Assembly (NCBI GenBank): GCA_013115125.1 | Contig: JABANN010000157.1 | Location: 1-59,225, forward strand | Length of the DNA: 59,225 nt | Source of the DNA: Perkinsus olseni | Lineage: Eukaryota; Perkinsozoa; Perkinsida | Reading direction: 5' to 3' | Made by a program: the position numbers and the translations under genes | The notes under the pieces: generated by a model | What the model was told of the DNA's origin: nothing | Databases searched by the model: none | Seen by the model: only the letters and a program-made list of their open reading frames with translations | Part shown: positions 1-11,400 of the stretch, in pieces | Layout of the letters: each line of letters starts with the position of its first letter | How positions within the stretch are numbered: the stretch's first letter is position 1

Positions 1-665
1 TCGAGTGGTGACTCCTCTCGTTTCTGAGATAGCTCGGATGATTCCCAGCGGAAGTCCAAATTTTCATCTCGCCACTTAGTGTTGAATTTGGCGTCAAGCT
101 TGGCCACGATCTCATCTATATCATAGTTGGTCCTCAAGGCATGCTCTCTAACCTCAGAATGCAGAGCGCCCTTGACACACCGTAGCAGGTAGTGGACGGC
201 AGAGGCTCCCGTTAGGTTGTATAGCTTGATCTGGCCAAGAACTTGGAACTTGAAGTAACCATAGGGAATCTTCTGATTCGGACCACTCCATGAGCCACCA
301 ATGTCTGGTAGGGGAACTTGATGAGGATTAGTGAGTTGGTGGAGGTTGTTATCAGATGGGTTAGACTTGGTGGTCACAATGTCGGCCAGAACATCCTTCA
401 ACATCATGATGGAGTCAACCATGTCCACGTTGCTGGCCGACCTCTCTCCGTGCTTTGGGGCCTGGGGAATCTTCTTCTCTGGCTCTAGACGGAGTTGTTG
501 AAGTTGCTTTCTTAGCTTTTCCATCTCGTTCTTCATCTCGTCCATCTCTTCGTGAATAGCAGCACGGGTCAATATCCCGGTAGAATGACAGTGGGTACCC
601 TTCTTGGACTTAGGATCCACTGTGTGGTCACCCTCGTACTCGCTAACACTACTCTTCGGAGTCAT
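1..665 (-). mobile_element. Gag-like gene of an LTR-type retroelement, cut by window edge
   Basis: Read on the minus strand from an ATG at 665, the frame stays open to position 1, so the gene continues outside the window. The predicted protein has an acidic, low-complexity start, a Lys/Glu/Gln-rich helical stretch (motif EEMDEMKNEMEKLRKQLQQL) and then a region like retrotransposon capsid (gag) proteins, with a small-molecule-poor, helix-rich pattern around LRCVKGALHSEVREHA. A pyrimidine-rich stretch ending TTCTCAG lies just upstream, so an earlier exon is possible. No break is visible in the visible part. No LTR, protease, integrase or polymerase part is visible here. The family assignment is inferred from general character only; a host gene with a coiled coil is the alternative. 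Confidence 0.45.
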
Positions 666-1133
666 ATAGCCGAGAGTTGAATTGGTCACTGTGATGGATG
701 GAATAAAGACTGAGAACAATCATATACAATTTATACAACGATATACTCATCATCATCATCGTCAGTGGTGCAGAGACGGTATCTTGAAACCGTCAGAGTC
801 TTGCAAGTTGCACGTAGTCATCACACTGTGACATCGCAGCCTTCATGCCGTTGGGAACGCCCGTAGTAGCGGACCGATCGAGGAAAGTTTCCTAATCGTC
901 ACGCGTTGTGCTCTCAGACGTAACACCAGCCACTACCCCTACAACTCACTACTACTCTAATAAGCATTCTTAATAGAGTCGAACGCCTTTGCCGAGCAAT
1001 GGGTCCTCACCGGAGAAGACGGCGCGCCGATTTTGGGGCTATCGATCACGTGATCGATTTTGACGATTTTCTGTGCCGAGAGGCGGTCTGGCCCTCTAGA
1101 CGTTGTTGTGTACTTCTTCTAACCACCACCATC
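666..1133. promoter_or_regulatory. Intergenic region upstream of RPS19
   Basis: This stretch lies between the gag-like gene and the RPS19 start codon. A longer open frame runs into RPS19 from 999, but the conserved protein starts at 1134, so this is probably 5' UTR and promoter. A pyrimidine-rich run with CCACCACC just precedes the ATG. No TATA box or spliced-leader relic was recognised. Confidence 0.4.
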
Positions 1134-1853
1134 ATGTGTGAGCTCGTCGCCAAGTACGATGCTAAGACCGTCAAGGACGTTCCCGCTGATCTCTTCATCA
1201 AGGCCTTCGCCGCTCATCTGAAGGCTCAGGGCCAGATGGAGGTCCCCAAGGTACTACTAGTCAGCCTCTTCATCACGCTCATTAGTCACCCTCTTTTCCA
1301 CCTTATCATCCTCTATTCATGTCATTATTGCCTTTCTCAGTGGGCTGAGTACATCAAGACCGGTACTCAGCGTGAGCTCGCCCCCTATGATGATGACTAC
1401 CTCTACATCCGCGCCGCTGCCATCGCTCGCCGCATGTAATACCAACTTTTTAGATGCTCATCGTTGATAATTTATTTTCTCTCGTTTTTGTTCAGCTACA
1501 TCCGCCCCAATATCGGTGTCGGTGCTCTCCGTAAGATCTTCGGCATGAAGTCCAACTCCGGTGTCTGCCGTACCCACTTCACCCTTGGCGCTGGCAAGAT
1601 CAACAGGTAGTAAAAATGGGCAGGAATTTAATATTATCGATACCATAAATCCGCCAATTCTCGCAGGTTCTTGCTCCAGCAGTTGGAGAAGATGGGTTTC
1701 ATCGCCCAGAGCGACGCCATGAAGGGTGGCCGTATCATCACCTCCCTCGGTCGTCAGACTCTCGACACTGTCGCCGTGCAAGCTGCCAAGGCCGCCAAGC
1801 CCGCCGTTGAAGAGGAGGAGGCTCAGCCCGCTGAGGAGGAGGCTCAGGAGTAA
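1134..1853 (+). CDS. RPS19: 40S ribosomal protein S19 (eS19)
   Basis: A structural protein of the small ribosomal subunit, needed for 18S rRNA maturation. Four exons fit: 1134-1250, 1341-1435, 1496-1606 and 1667-1853, giving 169 residues in one continuous frame. Conserved eS19 features are visible: a VPADLFIKAFAAHLK N-terminus, the WAEYIKTG segment, the IYIRPNIGVGALRKIFG core and a C-terminal helix with LLQQLEKMGF. The C-terminus carries an Ala/Glu-rich tail longer than in animals. Introns are 90, 60 and 60 nt with donors GTACTA, GTAATA and GTAGTA. The start was chosen because homologues begin just before VAKYDAKTVKDV; the upstream in-frame ATG at 999 adds a non-conserved Arg-rich stretch. 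It faces LSM8 tail to tail, 243 bp apart. Confidence 0.95.
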
Positions 1854-2096
1854 ACAGCATCAACAATGATGAAGATGGAATAGCTCAGCATTGATGGTTA
1901 TACTGTCCGGTTTGAAGAGCAGCCTCACAACGATTACCAATCTTGCGTTTCATATTAACAGCTTTACCGAAGGGAGTGGGGGTTGGGTAGGAGGTGGTGG
2001 TGGGCTGATTAACACTACGAACACTAGAAGTAATAACTGGAGGAAATTCGCAGCAGCGGAAGTCGGTGTGGTTTTCATCATCAGCCGTTAACGTTA

Positions 2097-2519
2097 TTAA
2101 TGGAGTATCTGAGGGGCAGTGGAATGAGACGTGTTGTGATTGTTTTGGTATTACACTTTTCAGCTGGGCAGCAATGACTGTCGATTGATCGATTCTGGCG
2201 TCGATGTCCTCATCAACCTCACCAATAGACACCCTGAGAATTAAATATTCGCGTACCCATTATTATTGATACCACTCCTTCTACACATCGTCTCCTCTGA
2301 TGAGGTAAAGGCCATGGTGAAGAGTCTCCACCCCCTCTACCATCGAGTATACCCTCTCCTTGCACTCACTCAGTACTACATTCAACGACTGGTCGAACCT
2401 GAAAACAGCAACCCTCTTCGTTATCGTGATGATTATTATTACCCTTTGAACTTGCCCAGCAGCACCTTCCCGTCGGCTGTCACCAACAGGACCTCAGTGT
2501 TGAGCATGGGCTCTAGCAT
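2097..2519 (-). CDS. LSM8: U6 snRNA-associated Sm-like protein LSm8
   Basis: A subunit of the nuclear LSm2-8 ring that binds the 3' end of U6 snRNA in pre-mRNA splicing. Four exons fit with consistent phase: 2443-2519, 2285-2398, 2155-2233 and 2097-2108, giving 93 residues, close to the roughly 96 of the family. Sm1 is visible as LLVTADGKVLLGKFKGFDQS followed by LNVVL, and Sm2 as GLYLIRGDDVVSIGEVDED. The protein ends LKSILH, like the LNSVAH ending of animal LSm8; this supports the last 46-nt intron rather than read-through to a stop at 1885. Intron donors are GTAATA, GTAGAA and GTAATA. The gene is divergent from DNAAF1. Confidence 0.88.
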
Positions 2520-2860
2520 GGAGGAAGTGTTGGCCAGTGCCGTAGTTGGATGATGGTGATAGGCAGCAGCAGCGGCAGTGGACATTGAAAACGGCAACGA
2601 GGAGGAGAAGGAGACTGAGAGTCCGTACGATGATGAGGGCTGCTCGACCGTTTCAGTCCAAGAGAGTATCCTCCCCCCCAACGATTCAATCGTCATTGGC
2701 AGACATTACAACCACAAAGCTTATCGCCCATTATACGATGCTGTTGCAATCATCTGGGAGATGATCGTGATAATGGTCGACTTGCAAATCTTGCCCTTCC
2801 TAGCAGTTTCTTAACGCGAAAAAGTATTATCATTACGACCATCATCAAAAGTTTATCATC
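2520..2860. promoter_or_regulatory. Divergent intergenic region between LSM8 and DNAAF1
   Basis: These 341 bp must hold both promoters. Open frames here lack in-frame ATG starts joined to either gene. The sequence is rich in GAT/ATC and CAG-type triplets. No motif was identified with certainty. Confidence 0.35.
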
Positions 2861-5128
2861 ATGACGATTCGTAAAGACAGTGAAGAGGAGGAGGGTCGTT
2901 TAACAGGAAGGTGATCATTACCGCAACAACCTCTAATATTGTTTTTTCGACAGGAGATTAACAGAAGACGTTTTGAAGGGCATCCTGGACTCAGACAAGA
3001 ACATGTAAAAAAGAATAATAGGGCTTGCTGCCTCTCCTCAATTTCACGAGCGCTCCCAGGGTTGATTTTAACGCGTAAAAGACGATCCTGGGAGTGTTCA
3101 GGAGAATCAGTCTTTCAAACGTCCGAAATGATCTTGGATATTGTTAATAATAATGATGACGACGACGAGGGAGTAGGTACTACCGGACGAGGGAGTTGAA
3201 CGATAAATTGTACATACACTACGGTGGGTATAGAAAACTGGAAAATCTGGACCAGTTTACAGGGCTGAAAGTCCTCTATGCCGAGTGCAATGGTAATAAT
3301 AACAGCGGAAAACAAGAAACATTTTTATTGAAGCAACGACAGGTTTTTCGAAGATTGAAGGACTGGAGTATTTGACAGCACTGCGGAGTCTGTAATAATA
3401 ACGTACCATTAATTCCCCTTCTGATGTTAACGGATGATGGCGACAGGTTCCTCGGCCAGAATTGCATAGAAAAGATTGAGAACCTTCAAAACAACTTGCA
3501 GTTGTGGACGCTGAGTTTGCCGGATAACTTCATCAAGAGAATAGAAAATATAAGTGAGAATGGATGATCACCAAGATGGCGACGATTGTCATTATTATCA
3601 GGTCATTTGAGAAAGCTGAATACCATTAATCTCGCTAATAATCAGATCGGAATGGGTGGTGTTGATGACATCGCGTCTTTGCTTCAACCTAGTACAACAG
3701 ACCAAAACGATGGACCGATCAATGCCACAGAAATAGAAGGTGGCGTGGCTGTCGTGGACCTGACTAACAACAAATTGGAAGATCCTGCTATTGTAAAATC
3801 ATCACCATCTTTAACTCGACGAGGTCTCTGTGTTGTTATCAGGTTGATGAAGTGCTGGTCAAAATGAAGGGGCTAAAAGTACTCTACCTCAAGGGCAACC
3901 CGGTGGTGAAGAAGATACCAAATTATAGGAAAACTCTCATCGCGAAGATGCCCAATTTGAAGTAGTAATCGTTCTCAGTATATTATACATTTTTCCGCCA
4001 TAAGAAGATCGTCCCCTCCTGTATCCTTGAAAGTAGTTTTCCGTTGTTTCGTGGATTTTTGTGGAGGGCGAGTAGCCTGCCCGATAGCCATATTGATAGT
4101 AGTGAAACAGAAAGAAGTAAAACAAGTGAAGTAAAAGCTTTATGCGAAAAGTACTTCACTATTGTACTTCTTGATACTGTTGGAACAGTATACTGATGAT
4201 AAGGAAGAAACCAATAGTCGCTACTTATCGTCAGTGGAAAAAGCTTGATACCAGTCACGTTCAGGTACCTCGACGACCGTCCCATTTTCGCTGACGAACG
4301 ACGCTTGGCGGAGGCGTTTTACTATCGCGGAGGCATCGAGACGGAGAGGGAAGAGAGGAAGTTGATTCGACAAGAAAAAGAAGAGGAGCGTCGAAGGAAT
4401 ATGAGAAATTTTGATTTGATGATCCGAAGGGCTCGGGAGGAGTTTAGAGAAGGCAGACTGATGCGCGGGAATGATGATAGATATCCTCAACCTGAAGATG
4501 ATCCAGTCGACACCATCGAGAGAAGAAGAGAAAGGTAGTAGTGATAGTAGTGATATCTCCTGAATGTGAATATAAGTCGCTCAGTCGCTCACTGACCGAC
4601 TGAGTGAGTGCTAGTCGTAGTAGTAGAAATGGTAGTGGTAGTGCTGCTAGCGATGATGGTATTGTTAACAGGTGGGCCCAGCGTAATAGAGAAATAATAG
4701 GGAGCAGTTCGACCGCAGAAGAAGACGGGATGGCGACACTTCAACAACCACAGCAAACCGATCGCAATGATAATAGGAGAGATGTGGATAACAATGATGA
4801 TGATGACGATGCTGATTCTACCCTGAGTACTTCCTGCAGCACAGCAGAGTCTCAGCTGAGGGGCGGGAACACCACCACCGCGACGAGGAGAGGGGAAGAA
4901 AGTAGCGATAATGACGGAGGGAATAGTGAAGTCTCCGCGGCGACAACTACTGCCATCGCCCGATCCAGCCAAGCCTTGTGGGGTGATAATATCTTCACCG
5001 ATGGTGAAGAGCGGAGGATCGACAACACGCCAGAGGTATCCAGTTCGACAGAGGTGCTGCCGGCTGTGGAGAGCAGCCAGGACGAGGATTATGATGATGA
5101 CGATGATTCATTGAACGGGATGGACTAG
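2861..5128 (+). CDS. DNAAF1: Dynein axonemal assembly factor 1 (LRRC50/ODA7-like)
   Basis: A cytoplasmic leucine-rich-repeat protein needed to preassemble axonemal dynein arms. Nine exons fit in phase: 2861-2910, 2954-3004, 3177-3292, 3343-3391, 3447-3553, 3602-3792, 3843-3961, 4265-4534 and 4672-5128, giving 469 residues. Family landmarks appear in order: YRTRELNDKLYIHYGGYRKL, LRR units such as KVLYAECNGFSKIEGLEYL and NCIEKIENLQNNLQLWTLSL, then NPVVKKIPNYRKTLIAKMPN, YLDDRPIFADERRLAEAF and a charged helix EREERKLIRQEKEEERRR. The C-terminus is acidic and low in complexity. Length resembles algal ODA7 more than human DNAAF1 (about 725). Most introns are 43-55 nt, but the seventh is 303 nt. The next gene starts only 89 bp downstream. 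Confidence 0.9.
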
Positions 5129-5217
5129 TGAAAACATGATATCATGATCAGCGATCTCCTCGGTGTTTTGTTGTAAATTGGTGAAAAGTTGGTAGTGCGT
5201 TATTTCGCTGTTTTGCT

Positions 5218-5578
5218 ATGTCCGAGGGCAAAGAGGTTGTCAACAGTAACGAGAAGGAAGAGACGAAGCCACCGATGGTGATGGAAATGGACGAAAAAAA
5301 TATGACGCTGGAAGAGCTGATAAAAAAAGGTTGAAAACACCACGAAATTAACGATGGTAATTATTTTTTTGTGACAGCTGATAATTTTGTGAACATCGTG
5401 GAAGGAGAAGTGGAAAGTAATTATAAAAGGATCGTGTCGCTGAAGGAAGACTATCGACTATTAAAACTACAATCTGGTAAATCTGATGACGATAAGAAAA
5501 TTTTTCCGATCATGATTATCATCAGGACAGCTGACGAAGACCCAAACCCAGACCATAACAGCGATGCAACAGAAGTAG
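5218..5578 (+). CDS. Small coiled-coil protein, weakly BLOC1S2-like
   Basis: Three exons fit: 5218-5329, 5378-5476 and 5526-5578, giving 87 residues. A Lys/Glu-rich N-terminus is followed by an amphipathic helix containing FVNIVEGEVESNYKRIVSLK and EDYRLLKLQSGQLTKTQ. The EDYRLL segment recalls the EDYKLL helix of BLOC-1 subunit 2, a lysosome-related organelle adaptor, but the match is short and the protein stops earlier than that family. The AAGTAG at the proposed stop could instead be a GTAGTA donor, so the gene may be longer at its 3' end. It is convergent with the DnaJ gene, leaving about 230 bp between them. Confidence 0.4.
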
Positions 5579-5805
5579 TAGAACTAGGAGAACGCAACGA
5601 CCCCCTCTTAAGTGTAATAGTGCAGCATCATTATTATCATCATCAACAGTCAGTATGTGAAGGGGTGTTGTGTATAGTGACGATGATGAAGGGCAACAAC
5701 ACCGACGACAGAAACATATCGGAAACTATCATCACGAAAAAACTAATAACGATCATCATCTCTATTGTTGATGACACTGAGCGGCATTACCATCATCACC
5801 CGGGC

Positions 5806-8143
5806 CTAACAACAACACTTCCTCATCATCCTCTCATTACCCCTGCTACTATTACCTCTACTTCCACGTTTGTAATTCGCTTCTCTCTCTTTCGCCCTTC
5901 TCTCCTCGTTTTTAATTCTCTTCTTCAACACTTCACTTTCAGTACCATTAAGCCGCTGTGCATAGAGGGTGTGCACTTTCATCGGCGGCCGCCGTTTTTC
6001 TCGCGGAGGGGCCTTCGGCTGCTCCTTCTTAGTTGTATCAGCGGCAGGAGCAGCAGCATCGCCATCATCAGCAGGCTTCGATTTTGTATTGAACCAATCC
6101 TTCACAGACTGGATGATACTTTTACTATTACCATCGGATGTTTTCTCCTCTTCACTTCCCTTAACTTTTTTCTCGTCATCCTGTTCTTCAGCCGGCAGCG
6201 TCTCCGCGATGGTATCTTTAATTTTGAGCCTGTCATTCTCGGGTATATCAGACAAAGCTTTCGGGAAGGATACATTGAAACGAACGTACCTGACGAGTTC
6301 CAACGATCATGAACCGCGAGAAAGAGCATCCAAAAGCCAGAGGACTCTTTCGCTTATGCCTCTATCAGTAATGGCAGCTTCCACCCGACAGGCAAAAATC
6401 ATCACGCTTGACCAAAAAGAAACAACCGAAAAATTTCTTTGCAGTTCAGAATCGACGCTCGAGTAGAGGGGAAAAGATTCTGAAAAGCGAATTTTTTGGT
6501 AACCGCGTCGATTAAGCTTCGAAAGAACTTCAATTTTACAATAAATTGGTATCTTCCATTTTGTCATACACCAGAATCGACCTGACGTATTTTCTAGTTC
6601 GAAGTTTTCCACCAACGAAAGTATCTTCCCTGTTATTACATGTCGCCATATTTGCCACTACTGGTGTTGTTGCTATTGTGCAGCATCGGCATGCCCATCC
6701 CCTTGATAACCCAGATGTCCCCCGGCCGCACCACTGCCGTCCTATCATTACCCTCCACTTGATAAGAGTTACCATCGAGATGCTTCAGAGGGAAAGTGAA
6801 GCCGCATAGGGCCTGCGCTAGGGTGATGGTCTGGTCTAATACCAAGTCCGCTGATAATCGACAAGTGAAGTGCGACGATGATGATGACGGGGAGGGTACG
6901 AGGGTTATCACAACGTCACCGGTTTGATGCTGGACCCTCTCAGACGCCATACCGGGATAGGTGATAGTGTGATAATCTTCAGTTCCCGGGGGTATGTCGA
7001 CGGTCAGAACGTCGCTCTCCTTCGTGTAACCTTTTCCGTGGCAAGCCTTGCAGACCGCATCTTTTGGTATCTTGTAACCTTCTCCCTTGCAGGCTGGACA
7101 GGGCGATTGCTGCTGGAATAAAGTGTAGCCCATCTGCCGAGTTTCCACCACTATGCCGCTGCCGTCACAGCGGGTACACGGGTCGAACCGGTGGGCGCCG
7201 AACCCGTCGCAGGAGGAGCACTTCTTGTCCCTCACATGCTTCACCTTCTGAGTGAAGCCCTTGTAAAGCTGCTCCAACGTGACCGGCATGGCGTAGGTGA
7301 CATCGGGAGTGCGGCGAAGGGCCTGCTCTTGACCGGCATACCGCGCCCTCCCCCCAGCAGCACCGCCGAACATCTGCGCGAACAAGTCAAAGGGGTCTTG
7401 GAAGCTGAGAAAGAGGCAGTTATTGAGTTTACGATGATGTGCCGATCGTACCCAGCTGCACCAGCGAAAGGGTTTCCACCCGGGCCGGCCCCGCCTGGGG
7501 TAGGGCCGCCACCATTGAGACCCTCCTCGCCGTACTGGTCGTAGATGCGACGCTTGTCGGGGTCGCTGAGAACTTCGTATCTGATGGGAGTGATGAAGAT
7601 GATGGGAAGAGATGGTAGTAACAGTACGCTTGGGAGATTTCCTTGAATTTGTCGGCATCGCCCTCGGGCCTATCGGGATGGTACCTAAAAGTAGCAAAAA
7701 TTTCGATTGTTTTGATGGTGATGGTGCTATTACTTGAAGGCCATCTTTTTGTAAGCCTTTTTGATATCGTTCTCGGAAGCGTCGCGTTTAAGTCCCAACA
7801 TCTTGTAATACTCATTATTGTCAACCTATTCCGTATCTTTCATGCTTCAACCTCCGTGAAAGTATCTTACGGTTTTCCGCCTGGTTTGATACATCCGTTT
7901 CTGGCCGCTGGTGCTCATGAAGAGGGGACGTGGTGGCCGTTTACTACACGATGACGTCGATACCCCCCTTCTCCCCTCAGCAGGCCTTGAAGGTGGACTA
8001 GGGGTCTTAGGAATTGCGGATGGAGTGGTATTGTTAGTAGGTATCCGAGCCGCGAGGGAGGTGAGGTAGCCTCGGGCGGTGGTGGACTCTATCGCACCGA
8101 TAAGATGCTGTTGCTGTTGACAGGCTGATGGTGGCAATGGCAT
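5806..8143 (-). CDS. Type I (class A) J-domain co-chaperone, DnaJ/Hsp40 family
   Basis: A co-chaperone that stimulates Hsp70 ATPase through its HPD motif and holds unfolded substrates. Six exons fit in phase: 7871-8143, 7734-7825, 7628-7684, 7452-7580, 6640-7404 and 5806-6289, giving 599 residues. The J domain (from about residue 93) contains NEYYKMLGLKRDASENDIKK and YHPDRPEGDADKF, then a Gly-rich stretch, and four zinc-ribbon repeats: CSSCDGFG, CTRCDGSG, CPACKGEG, CKACHGKG. The substrate-binding C-terminal fold ends KYGDMYVRFNVSFPKALSDI. A long Lys/Glu-rich tail follows. Upstream of the first ATG the same frame is very hydrophobic, so an extra 5' exon with a signal peptide or mitochondrial presequence is possible. 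Intron 5 is 350 nt; the others are 45-48 nt. Confidence 0.88.
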
Positions 8144-8444
8144 GGCTATCAACAACAACAACAACAAGGGTGATGATGATGAATGCTGACGACGATAATG
8201 ATAATAGTTGAGAATGATAACTATAAGGAACTCTATTTAATATCACGGTAATTGTGGTCGTTTGAGCGAGTTCCTTTCTACTGTGATGCCGACCCTGGTT
8301 CGATCCCTCTACTTGTCATTTCTCTGTATTTTTTGTCATCGTTCTGCGCTCGCCTCGAGACTGATGAGACATCAAAAATGAAGTTCGAACTGTACCAAAC
8401 CCGTTACCATTTCCCTTTCTCTCAGCTTGTTGCTTCCCCATGTG
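8144..8444. promoter_or_regulatory. Divergent intergenic region between DnaJ and the SPX transporter
   Basis: About 300 bp separate the two start codons. The DnaJ side is rich in CAA/GAT triplets and the transporter side ends in a pyrimidine-rich run TTTCCCTTTCTCTCAG, which could be an acceptor for a 5' UTR intron. Confidence 0.35.
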
Positions 8445-11400
8445 ATGGTAGAATTCGGTCAGTATTTACTAGACCACCGCAAGCCCGAGTGGCGGGGCTA
8501 CTACATGAACTACAGTCGGCTGAAGGGCGTCTTGAAGGAGATGGAGAAAACTAACGTCAAGGATAATACTAGATTCATAGAAGAGTTGAAGTTGGATATC
8601 ATAAGGGTCGCTACTTTTTACTCAGTCCAAGAGACGATTATCATCGACAAGGTTGACGGCAAGGAAGGTGGCAAGGAGACCGTGAGAGACATGAAGGAGT
8701 TGGAAGAATACGCCAGAGTTAACGAAGAAGGGCTGAGGAAAATCGCGAAAAAATATGATAAACTGCTTCGCAAGGCTCAACATCAGGACGAGGGCGAGCA
8801 GGAGGCGACGGCGTCGCTGATGGATGATATACTTCTCGAGATGAAGGCATGTGACTTTCACAGTGCCCACAGTCGGTTGAAGGAGATTAGGCGAGTTTAT
8901 GGTATTGAACAGCCGGGTGATGATGATGACGATGATGACGGCGATGCTAAGATGGACTTGAACTCGGGTGGGAGGTCGAGGAGGGTGGGGAGGGGAGGAG
9001 GGGATGGCCAGCCCGCTGTGGGGAAGTTCTTATCAAGACACGCTTCGGTACGTGGCGAGCATGCAGAAAGTACGGATGGTGTGGTATGGGTGATCGCGCA
9101 GACGGCTGGTGAATTTGTGAAGCGCCAGTGGGTGAGTTGCGCATTTTATGGTATTACATTATTATTAGGGGCCCTCATGAACTACTACGAGATTGGGTAC
9201 CCAAGGCTGACTTATAAGTCGTACATTTCTATAGTGGTGACGGTCTTGGCGCTGTCGCTGCTGGTACGGCAGTACCCTCCCGACGCTGTCATGACGGCCG
9301 CCACCTTGATTTTATGCTTGACGGGGGTGCTCGACAACACCATCGCTTGGCAAGGATTCGCGAACGAAGTGGTATTGTCAGTGGCGATATTATTGATAGT
9401 CTCGGCGGCTGTGAAGAGAACGGGAGTGGTGGAGTATCTTTTCATTCAGGGCGGGATCCTTGGGAAGCCCAATTCCCTATCGAAGGCAATCCTGAGGTTA
9501 TTCGTACCCGCAATTATGTTGAATATCGGCGTATCAAACACGGCCGTCATGGGCGTGCTGCTACCAGTGGTCAAAAGATGGTGCGAGAAAGATATCCACA
9601 TCAATCAAGCCCTCTTGCTGATGCCCTTGTCGTACATCCTGTTGATTTCGGGTGTCTTCGCGGTTTTCTCAACTTCGAGCAACCTCATCACGCAAGGTTT
9701 ACTCATACAGAACGGCCTTCAACCTTTGGATATGTTCGCCATGGCCCCGATAGTTCTGCCGGCAATCATCGCAGCTATAATATACATCATCATCGCGGTC
9801 CCAATCGTCTTTAAGGAGTACGCTGAGGCATCCGACAAAATTGAGACCGGCCCAACTGCTGCTGGTGATCTCGAAGCTCCACTTTTGCCCACTACCAACA
9901 CAAGACTCACCAAAAAATTTGTGGTCTCGGCCCAGGTCACTGCCTTGGCATTGGACGGCGTTACTTTGGAAGATTCCGGAATAGAAGATATCGTCGAGAA
10001 GAGAGACGACATCGTTGAAGTTGAGAGGATGGGGTCTACTTTGAAGCCGACGCCCTCGCTCGAACTCCAGGCGTATGATATCTTTCATATTTACTCATCA
10101 CCGGAAGCTGTTGTAAGGCTTTACCATGACGGCAAGGTAAGCCTGATGGCTAGGGACACGGGCGAGCTGCTCCTGGGTGACCACAGCAGCAGTACCAAGT
10201 CGAAGCCCTCAGCTCATGGCGGGGTTGGGCTGTTCGAGGTGGTGTTGGACGGCCTGTCGCCGCTGGTTGGGAAGCGGATAGAACCGTACAAGGCGATGGA
10301 GTTGTACGGGGCGAGGATTGTTGGTATCAGACCGCAGAGCTTGCAAATTCTGCAGCAGAAGAACAAAAATCAGCAGGGACGAAGGAGGAGTCTCCTTCCC
10401 TTCGCCAAGCAGACTTTGGTCGTCCCTCCCCAGAAAGACTTTAACAGCGTCTCTTCGGGTGCGGGAGGGACAAGCGTGAGTGAAGCTGAGCCACAGGCGA
10501 TCGATATCAAGCTGAATCGGCGGTTGACGTTATTGCAGCGGTTGGGGACCAAGAAGATGGTGACTATCGAGGAGCCTCAGCATACCGAAGCTGCCTTGCC
10601 ACCAGGAGGGTTGAAGATGCCTTCAAAGGACGGCGCATCCTCTCCGCAGTTTACCAAGAAAAGAATGTCTTTGAATCAGCACGCGTTGCACAGAAAGAAA
10701 ACTGTTGCCTTTGGTGGTCAGCTGGGTGTCACCTCCAATGGCTTGGTGACGCCTTTGGGAGGCATCGTGTCTGCCGGCGGTGGAGCAGCCGCGGTCCCTA
10801 TGAACGAGCGCGACTCGGTTACACATCTACTTGAGGGCGAGATGAAGCAGAAGAGATGGCATCTGAAGGTTGGCGATGGTCTGATAGTCGAAGCCAATGA
10901 TGGGTTTGAGGAACAGTACGGCAGCAGCGGTCACTTTGCCGTTGTTAGACGTCTCATTACGGATGACGGTGCGTCTGTTATGGACCCAGAGGTGAAGAAA
11001 AAACGCCAAAACCGTATGTGGCTGAGCGGCGCTATCGTGCTGATGATGATACTCTTGGTCGCTACCAACACCCTCCCTCTCCTGCAAGCGTCGATGTCCG
11101 CGGTTTTCGCTCTCATCCTCACAGATTGCATACCCCTCACCAAGGCCCTGGCTGCCGTCAACCTTCGTACCGTTCTCACCATCGTCGGTGCCTTCGGACT
11201 GGGCCAGGCTATCTCCATCACCAACGTTGCCACTGTGCTAGCTCAAGGCCTTGTGAGTTTAATGCACCCCCTAGGAAGCATCGGGATGCTTTCGGCTATC
11301 TTCATCGCGACCTGCCTACTGGGCGTGGTCTTCCACGCAACCGCTGTGGTCATTCTACTTTTCCCAGTATGTGTTTCGGTTGCCAACGAGATGGCCATGC

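Noticed and set aside
1885-2154. Long C-terminal extension of LSM8 read to a stop at 1885
   Set aside because: A GTAATA donor and CTCAG acceptor give the ending LKSILH, which fits the family; the extension has no conserved content.
5371-6312. 313-codon plus-strand ORF
   Set aside because: It crosses introns of the small coiled-coil gene and the antisense of the last DnaJ exon; its content is His/Ile-rich and unlike protein.
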